Source: an uncultured Polycyclovorans sp.
GTDB lineage: Bacteria; Pseudomonadota; Gammaproteobacteria; Nevskiales; Nevskiaceae
Length of the DNA: 64,000 bases
NCBI GenBank assembly: GCA_936928855.1
Contig: CAKZHZ010000078.1
Coordinates: forward strand, 1-64,000
Direction: 5' to 3'
Shown: positions 58,898 to 64,000 of the stretch, piece after piece
Layout: every line of letters begins with the position of its first letter
Numbering within the stretch: the stretch's first letter is position 1
Notes under the pieces: generated by a model
Told to the model about the DNA's origin: nothing
Seen by the model: the letters and a program-made list of their open reading frames with translations, nothing else
The model's database searches: none
Position numbers and translations under genes: made by a program

Positions 58898-59461
58898 ATG
58901 AGCATCAAATCCGACCGTTGGATCACCCGCATGGCCCGCGAAGGCATGATCGAGCCGTTCGAGCCGCAGCAGGTCCGTCACGTCGATGGGCAACGGGTGA
59001 TCAGTTACGGCGTCTCCAGCTATGGGTACGACGTGCGCTGTGCCGACGAGTTCAAGATCTTCACCAACATCAACAGCACCATCGTCGACCCCAAGAACTT
59101 CGATGCCCGCGGGTTCGTCGACTTCAAGGGCGACTGCTGCATCATCCCGCCCAACTCTTTCGCGCTGGCGAGCACGGTGGAGTACTTCCGCATCCCGCGT
59201 TCGACCCTGGTGGTGTGCCTGGGCAAGAGCACCTACGCGCGCTGCGGCATCATCGTCAACGTCACGCCGCTGGAGCCGGAATGGGAGGGCCATGTGACGC
59301 TTGAGTTTTCCAATACCACGCCCCTGCCGGCCAAGATCTACGCCAACGAGGGTGTGGCGCAGATGCTCTTCTTCGAGAGCGACGAGATCTGCGAAACCAG
59401 CTACGGCGACCGCGGCGGCAAGTACCAGGGCCAGCGCGGCGTCACCCTGCCACGCACCTGA
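58898..59461 (+). CDS. dcd: dCTP deaminase
   Basis: The 187-residue homotrimeric enzyme converts dCTP to dUTP. It has SSYGYDVRCADEFKIFTN, the catalytic glutamate in WEGHVTLEFSNTTPLPAK and the nucleotide-binding end GGKYQGQRGVTLPRT. ATG 58898 gives the standard MSIKSDRWI opening. The thioesterase gene follows 11 bases later. Confidence 0.96.
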   Translation: MSIKSDRWITRMAREGMIEPFEPQQVRHVDGQRVISYGVSSYGYDVRCADEFKIFTNINSTIVDPKNFDARGFVDFKGDCCIIPPNSFALASTVEYFRIPRSTLVVCLGKSTYARCGIIVNVTPLEPEWEGHVTLEFSNTTPLPAKIYANEGVAQMLFFESDEICETSYGDRGGKYQGQRGVTLPRT

Positions 59462-59472
59462 CCGGGACCGCC

Positions 59473-59865
59473 ATGTACCCCCTTCCCAACGACAAGACCC
59501 TGCTCGGTGCCCTCGGCATCGAGATCACCGAGTGCACCCGCGAGCGCGTGGTGGCGACCATGCCGGTGCATGCCCCCACTCATCAGCCCTACGGGCTGCT
59601 CCATGGCGGCGCCTCGGTGGCGCTGGCGGAGACCGTGGCGTCCACCGCAGCATGGATGAACATCGATCAGGCCACCGAAATGGCGGTGGGCCTGGAGATC
59701 AATGCCAACCACCTGCGCGGCAAGCGTGAGGGGATGGTGACGGCCACCGCGTTGCCCGTGCATATCGGGCGCCGCACCCAGGTGTGGCAGATCGAGATCG
59801 TCGACGAGGCCGGCAAGGCCGTGTGCAGCTCGCGTTGCACCATCGCGGTGGTGCAACGCGGCTGA
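59473..59865 (+). CDS. Hotdog-fold acyl-CoA thioesterase
   Basis: The 130-residue PaaI/YdiI-type thioesterase has the conserved block HGGASVALAETVASTAAW with the catalytic glutamate, and INANHLRGKREGMVTATALP. It hydrolyses acyl- or aroyl-CoA esters; 1,4-dihydroxynaphthoyl-CoA is one known substrate of relatives. It is probably in an operon with dcd. It converges with the phosphoesterase gene. Confidence 0.9.
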   Translation: MYPLPNDKTLLGALGIEITECTRERVVATMPVHAPTHQPYGLLHGGASVALAETVASTAAWMNIDQATEMAVGLEINANHLRGKREGMVTATALPVHIGRRTQVWQIEIVDEAGKAVCSSRCTIAVVQRG

Positions 59866-59869
59866 CCTT

Positions 59870-61300
59870 TCAGCAGCGCGCCAACAGCAGACGGTTGCGA
59901 AACATGGTGCGCCGGGCGAGGCGGTCGTAGTCCGGGTGCAGGCTGGCGACATCGCGGACCGGCAGCACGGCTGCGGATGCCGCTTCGCCACCCCGTCGTT
60001 CCAGCGTGAAGGTATCGACCACGTGGGTGTCCCCGGTTTCGCTGTCCACGCCATGGGTGATGGCGTCGATACGCCCCCGACTCACCACATACTCGACGAA
60101 CAGGGGTTCCGCCAGTTCCTTCGCTGACCAGTTCTGGATGCGGGGCTCGAAGCCGCGGATGCCGACGCCGCCACAGCCGCTGGTGATCTGTACGTACCCC
60201 AGGGGATTGCGCAGGCCGAAACTCATGGGATGACTGCGCTGGTAGATGTGGTCATGCCCAACGGCCAGCAGGTCCACGCCGTAACGGACGAAGATGTTCT
60301 CCTGCAGCGCCACCAGCGCAAAGTTGGCCGGTCCACGGCCTTCCTGGTCGGTCCAGATGGTGAAATGCTGGCTGACCACGATGAAGTCGAGCTCGCCGGC
60401 GGCGCGCCGCAGGGCCGCACGGGCCAGCTGTGTTTCCAGGAACAGAATCTCCGTCACCAGGGTGCCGTCGGTGGCGAAGGCGCCGCCGGTGGAGATGATG
60501 AACTGCACCCGCCCCAGCTGAAAGGTATAGAAGGTGCCGTCCGGGCTGACGGTACTGGTGGGCATTGCCATCCGGTTGCGGTACGCGACGCCGTTGTTGC
60601 CCTCGTTTTCGTGGTTGCCGGCAGCGGTCATGAGGATGGTCTCTGCCCCCAACTCGGCCTCCACCAGATCGAACCATTCATCCCAGACCTCCTGCGGCCC
60701 CAGGCTGGAGGAGCCCGAGGCGTAGGACAGGTCGCCGGCCAGCAGGGCGAAATCCGGCGCCATGCGCCGAATCGCCCGCGCCACGTTGCGCGAATCCTGG
60801 GTGCGACCGTGATCGCCGAAATGCACGAAGCGGAAGTGATCTCCGGTGGGGGTGGGCGGGACCACGCGCACGGGTGACCAACCGGCATCCGAGCCCACGC
60901 GGTAGCGCATCGGCAGGTCCGTCTGCAGGTCGCGGGCAGTGGCCTGATGGGTGAAGGCCTCAACGAACGGCGTTTCCGATGTATCGGCGGTCACCGACGC
61001 CGGAAAGGGGGCGCTCTGGATCATGGCGTCGCTCATGTCCGACGTGACCGGCCCGAAATCCAGACGTTGTGCGGGCGTGGCCGGGTCGTCGGTGAACCAG
61101 GTGACAGTTCGGCTGGTCAGCGGGTCCTCACGCCATGAAAGGTGAACCCCACGCGGGTCCGCGGGGCCGCGCGGCACCGGAGTGCCAGGGGCGGGCGCGC
61201 TGAGCGGCGCGGTGCTGTTGCCGCAGCCGGCCAGCAGCAGGCCGCTGGCATAGAGGCCGCCTTGCAGCAGGCGGCGGCGCAGAAGATCGTCGGGGGTCAT
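59870..61300 (-). CDS. Secreted metallophosphoesterase (purple acid phosphatase-like)
   Basis: The 476-residue protein has an N-terminal signal with RRRLLQGGLYASGLLLAGC, combining a twin-Arg-like start and a lipobox Cys. A fibronectin-like purple-acid-phosphatase N-domain follows (GVHLSWREDPLTSRTVTWFT), then the metallophosphoesterase core: FVHFGDHG, LLAGDLSYASGSS, AAGNHENEG, VVSQHFTIWT and LAVGHDHIYQRSH. This order of metal ligands matches the family. The substrate is unknown. Confidence 0.87.
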   Translation of the reverse strand: MTPDDLLRRRLLQGGLYASGLLLAGCGNSTAPLSAPAPGTPVPRGPADPRGVHLSWREDPLTSRTVTWFTDDPATPAQRLDFGPVTSDMSDAMIQSAPFPASVTADTSETPFVEAFTHQATARDLQTDLPMRYRVGSDAGWSPVRVVPPTPTGDHFRFVHFGDHGRTQDSRNVARAIRRMAPDFALLAGDLSYASGSSSLGPQEVWDEWFDLVEAELGAETILMTAAGNHENEGNNGVAYRNRMAMPTSTVSPDGTFYTFQLGRVQFIISTGGAFATDGTLVTEILFLETQLARAALRRAAGELDFIVVSQHFTIWTDQEGRGPANFALVALQENIFVRYGVDLLAVGHDHIYQRSHPMSFGLRNPLGYVQITSGCGGVGIRGFEPRIQNWSAKELAEPLFVEYVVSRGRIDAITHGVDSETGDTHVVDTFTLERRGGEAASAAVLPVRDVASLHPDYDRLARRTMFRNRLLLARC

Positions 61301-61416
61301 GGTCAGGTTCGCGGAGAAAGCCGGCGAACGTACGGAGGCCGCGTTACAGTGGCGTGTCAGGCCGCCAGATGGGCTGTTGACCCCTGAGAAGTTTTGCTAC
61401 ACTCCGCGCCCTTGAT

Positions 61417-61493
61417 GGTGGCCGTAGCTCAGTTGGTAGAGTCCCAGATTGTGATTCTGGTTGTCGCGGGTTCGAGCCCCGTCGGTCACCCCA
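61417..61493 (+). tRNA. tRNA-His(GUG)
   Basis: The acceptor GGTGGCCG pairs with CGGTCACC over eight bases, including the extra G-1 typical of tRNA-His. The anticodon loop is TTGTGAT with anticodon GTG. CCA is encoded. Confidence 0.96.
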
Positions 61494-61510
61494 GTTACGC
61501 CAGTATCTTC

Positions 61511-61585
61511 GGGCTGCTAGCTCAATGGTAGAGCAGCTGACTCTTAATCAGTAGGTTCGGGGTTCGAGTCCCTGGCAGCCCACCA
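61511..61585 (+). tRNA. tRNA-Lys(CUU)
   Basis: The acceptor GGGCTGC pairs with GCAGCCC. The anticodon stem GCTGA/TCAGT holds loop CTCTTAA with anticodon CTT. CCA is encoded. It lies 17 bases after tRNA-His, so both are in one transcript. Confidence 0.96.
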
Positions 61586-61596
61586 CTCGATACGTC

Positions 61597-61619
61597 AGCC
61601 CGGCTCATGCCGGGCTTTT
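61597..61619 (+). terminator. Terminator after the tRNA pair
   Basis: AGCCCGGC, loop TCAT, GCCGGGCT, followed by TTTT. Confidence 0.85.
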
Positions 61620-61685
61620 CGTATCAGCCAACGTGAACAGTTACAGTCGCATACCCGCCGTAAAGGATAACGAGAGGGGCAACAC

Positions 61686-63617
61686 ATGCTGCAGTCGATC
61701 CGCGACAGCCTGACCGGCTGGGTGGTGTGGTTCATCGTCGGGTTGATCTCGATCCCGTTCGTCTTCGTGGGCATCGAGTCGTTCCGGACCGGCTCTCGTG
61801 ATCCGGTGGTCGCCGAAGTTGGCGATGTCGAGATTACCCAAGGGCAGTTCCGCGCCGCGTATGAGCAGCGCTACCAGCAGCTGCGCAACATGCTTGGCGA
61901 GAACTTCCGTGCGGATCTGTTCGATACCGCGCAGTTCCGGCAGTCGGTGCTGGACGACATGGCCCAGGAGGCTCTGCTGCGGCAGTACGCCGACCAGGAA
62001 GGCCTGCGCGCGACGGATGCCGCCGTATTTACCTATATCAGCACCGTGCCCAGCTTCCAGCGTGAAGGGCGGTTCTCGGCGGAGGCGTACCGTGAGGTTC
62101 TGGCCCGGCAGGGTTACACGCCGGACCGTTTCGAAGCCCAGCTTCGCAATGCGCTGGCGATCGAGCAGCTGCGGTTGGGCGTGCTCGAATCCGGTTTCGT
62201 TACCGAAGGGTTGGCCCGAAGCACCTATGCCCTGACCGAGCAGCGCCGGTCATTGGCGTATGTCGAGGTGCCAGCGGCGCGCTATCGCCCCGAGATCGAT
62301 GCACAGCTCGATGAGGCGGCGATCGCGGCACGTTATGAGGAAACGCTGGCGCAGTATCGTGCGCCGGAGCGGCTGAAGCTTGCCTACGTCGTGCTTGATC
62401 GCGAGGCACTGCCAGCCGGCGAGGCGCCGGAGGATGACGTCCTGAAAGTGCTCTACGACGCCGAGAAGGCCCGTTTCGTCACTCCGGGGGAGCGCAAGGC
62501 GCGGCACATCCTGATCAACTTCGGTGCCGACAAGGCCAAGGCGCGCGAGCGAGCCGACGCGCTGAAACAGCAGCTGGATGATGGCGGCGACTTCGCCGCG
62601 CTGGCCCAAGCGGAATCCGACGATGTCGGCAGCCGTGATGCCGGTGGCGATCTCGGATGGGTCAGCAGAGGCCAGATGGTGGAAGGTTTTGAACAGGCGC
62701 TGTTCGGGCTGGAAGAGGGCGAGGTGGCCGGGCCGGTGGAAACCGAATTCGGCTATCACCTGATTCGTGCTGATGAAGTAAAGGACGAAGTCACGCGCAC
62801 GCTGGAGGACCCCGAGGTGCGGGAATCGCTGGTGGCCCTGTTCCAGAATCGTGAGCGTGATCGTCGTTTCCAGGCGCAGCAGGAGCAGCTCGAACAGATT
62901 GCCTTCGAGAGCCCCGGCAGCCTGGCACCGGTCGCCGAAGCCTTGGCGGTGCCGGTGCAGGAAACCGGGTGGTTCACCCGCGAGGGCGGGGAGGGCCTGT
63001 CGGCCGAGCCCCAGGTGCTGGAAGCCGCTTTTTCGCCCGAGGTGTTGCAGGACGACGAGAACAGCCCGCCGTTGTCGTTGCCGGACGGGCGACTGCTGGT
63101 GATTCGCAAGGCCGCCTACGAGGCGCCGCGTCAGAAGCCGCTGGACGAAGTGCGGGCTGAGGTACGGGAGGCGCTGGTGGCCGAGCGTGCGCAGGCCAAG
63201 GCGCTGGAAGAGGCGGAAGCATTGCTGGAAAGCGCCCGCAGCCGGGAGCGCTCGCTCGCCGACGTCGCCGCCGAGCTCGGACTCAGTGTCCGCGCGACCG
63301 GGCTGGTGACGCGCAGTCAGGAGAATGTTCCCGCGGCCGTTCTCTCGGCACTGTTCCGGCTTCCGCGCCCGACAGGAGATCAGGCCAGCCTGGGGCTGGC
63401 GGCCCTGGAAAATGGGGACCAGGCGGTCGTTGCGCTGTCTGCGGTGGAAAACCCGGAGCCGAACCCGGTGGTGCTCGACGAGCAGCGCCGTCAGTTGGCA
63501 GAGCTCACAGCGGGCCGTGAGTTCTCGGCCTTGCAGCGCGCCATGCGGGAGATGATCTCGGTTGAAACCCGGCTGCCGGAAGAGGACGTTCCGGCCGAGG
63601 AAGCCTTCATCAACTGA
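61686..63617 (+). CDS. ppiD: Periplasmic folding chaperone PpiD
   Basis: The 643-residue protein has one N-terminal membrane anchor (GWVVWFIVGLISIPFVFVGI) and a SurA-like N-domain (FRAAYEQRYQQLRNMLGENF). A parvulin domain follows (ARHILINFGADKAKARERAD, FAALAQAESDDVGSRDAGGD, GLEEGEVAGPVETEFGYHLI), then a long helical C-terminal region. It assists outer-membrane protein folding from the periplasmic face of the inner membrane. The length is typical. A strong terminator follows. Confidence 0.93.
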   Translation: MLQSIRDSLTGWVVWFIVGLISIPFVFVGIESFRTGSRDPVVAEVGDVEITQGQFRAAYEQRYQQLRNMLGENFRADLFDTAQFRQSVLDDMAQEALLRQYADQEGLRATDAAVFTYISTVPSFQREGRFSAEAYREVLARQGYTPDRFEAQLRNALAIEQLRLGVLESGFVTEGLARSTYALTEQRRSLAYVEVPAARYRPEIDAQLDEAAIAARYEETLAQYRAPERLKLAYVVLDREALPAGEAPEDDVLKVLYDAEKARFVTPGERKARHILINFGADKAKARERADALKQQLDDGGDFAALAQAESDDVGSRDAGGDLGWVSRGQMVEGFEQALFGLEEGEVAGPVETEFGYHLIRADEVKDEVTRTLEDPEVRESLVALFQNRERDRRFQAQQEQLEQIAFESPGSLAPVAEALAVPVQETGWFTREGGEGLSAEPQVLEAAFSPEVLQDDENSPPLSLPDGRLLVIRKAAYEAPRQKPLDEVRAEVREALVAERAQAKALEEAEALLESARSRERSLADVAAELGLSVRATGLVTRSQENVPAAVLSALFRLPRPTGDQASLGLAALENGDQAVVALSAVENPEPNPVVLDEQRRQLAELTAGREFSALQRAMREMISVETRLPEEDVPAEEAFIN

Positions 63618-63638
63618 TCGCGCCCGCGGTACAGACCG

Positions 63639-63668
63639 GGCCGCAGCGGTTTCCGCTGCGGCCTTTTT
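63639..63668 (+). terminator. Rho-independent terminator after ppiD
   Basis: GGCCGCAGCGG, loop TTT, CCGCTGCGGCC, then TTTTT. Confidence 0.93.
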
Positions 63669-63690
63669 CGTGTCGGGTTATCGTCTCGGT

Positions 63691-64000
63691 ATGAAACTAC
63701 ACTGGCAAATCCTGATCGCCCTGGTCGCGGCGGCCTTCGCCGGCGCGCTGTTGGGTGACGTCGATGGCTTTATCCGTCTCTGCGACCTGCTGGGGACCAT
63801 CTTCCTCAACGCCCTGAAAATGCTGATCGTGCCGCTGATCGTTTCGGCGATGGTCTGCGCCATGCTGGGGATGGGAGATGGTGAAGGCCTGTCGCGTCTG
63901 GGGGGGCGTACTGCGCTGTATTTCGTCGGGACCACCCTGCTGTCGGTGCTGACCGCGCTGGTGATTCTCAACACGCTGCAGCCCGGCATCATCGATGGTC
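63691..64000 (+). CDS. Dicarboxylate/amino acid:cation symporter (partial, runs off the window)
   Basis: The first 103 residues show the sodium:dicarboxylate symporter opening: helix 1 LHWQILIALVAAAFAGALLG, then LLGTIFLNALKMLIVPLIVS with the family hallmark LNALKMLIVPLI, and helix 3 starting TALYFVGTTLLSVLTALVIL. It probably imports glutamate, aspartate or C4-dicarboxylates with H+ or Na+. The 3' part lies outside. Confidence 0.88.
   Translation, partial: MKLHWQILIALVAAAFAGALLGDVDGFIRLCDLLGTIFLNALKMLIVPLIVSAMVCAMLGMGDGEGLSRLGGRTALYFVGTTLLSVLTALVILNTLQPGIIDG

Overview
The window looks like the chromosome of a high-GC gammaproteobacterium carrying a large integrated element. The right flank (45.2-64 kb) has housekeeping synteny typical of that class: nth-rnfEGDCBA-metG-sbcB on the minus strand, mrp and dcd on the plus strand, tRNA-His and tRNA-Lys, and ppiD. 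The genus cannot be read from the sequence alone. The left flank (1-1.9 kb) holds a retropepsin-like protease gene and an inactive-transglutaminase gene that runs in frame into phage baseplate-spike sequence at the window edge.

Between the two halves of a tRNA-Arg(CCU) gene (5' half at 1995-2033, 3' half at 45040-45088) lies a genomic island of about 43 kb. The 12-base core CCGCCTCCTAAG is repeated at both junctions, and the crossover lies in the anticodon loop, so the host tRNA is broken. The island carries a complete tRNA-Arg(CCU) (43670-43745) five bases behind its tyrosine integrase, apparently as a replacement. The island is a plasmid/integrative hybrid. It has a RepA-type initiator with an origin-like region (DnaA box, AT-rich stretch, three iterons), a TrwC-type MobF relaxase, TraH and TraG mating-pair proteins but no other type IV secretion genes, a LuxR-type regulator without a synthase, and several small regulators.

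A perfect 16-base palindrome, GTTTCGCATGCGAAAC, occurs nine times exactly and once with one mismatch. All copies lie between genes of the island and none was seen in either flank. Six exact copies sit about 12-51 bases in front of start codons, which suggests a shared operator and an island-wide regulon. Two other copies are the centres of much longer perfect palindromes.

The cargo includes a probable retron (structured RNA at 21758-22008, XRE regulator, reverse transcriptase, CoiA-like protein, multi-pass membrane protein). It also includes two adjacent genes that each carry an RxxxxH motif and may be HEPN-type RNases, and a lipoprotein ending in a GspG-like pseudopilin domain.

A Pseudomonas-like block (7.8-20.3 kb) encoding acyl-CoA/lipid catabolism is framed by a complete IS21-family element and an identical 494-base fragment of the same element. 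An IS3-family element abuts the left tip. Together these split a small island gene into a start fragment near 20783 and a body fragment at 3333-3587.
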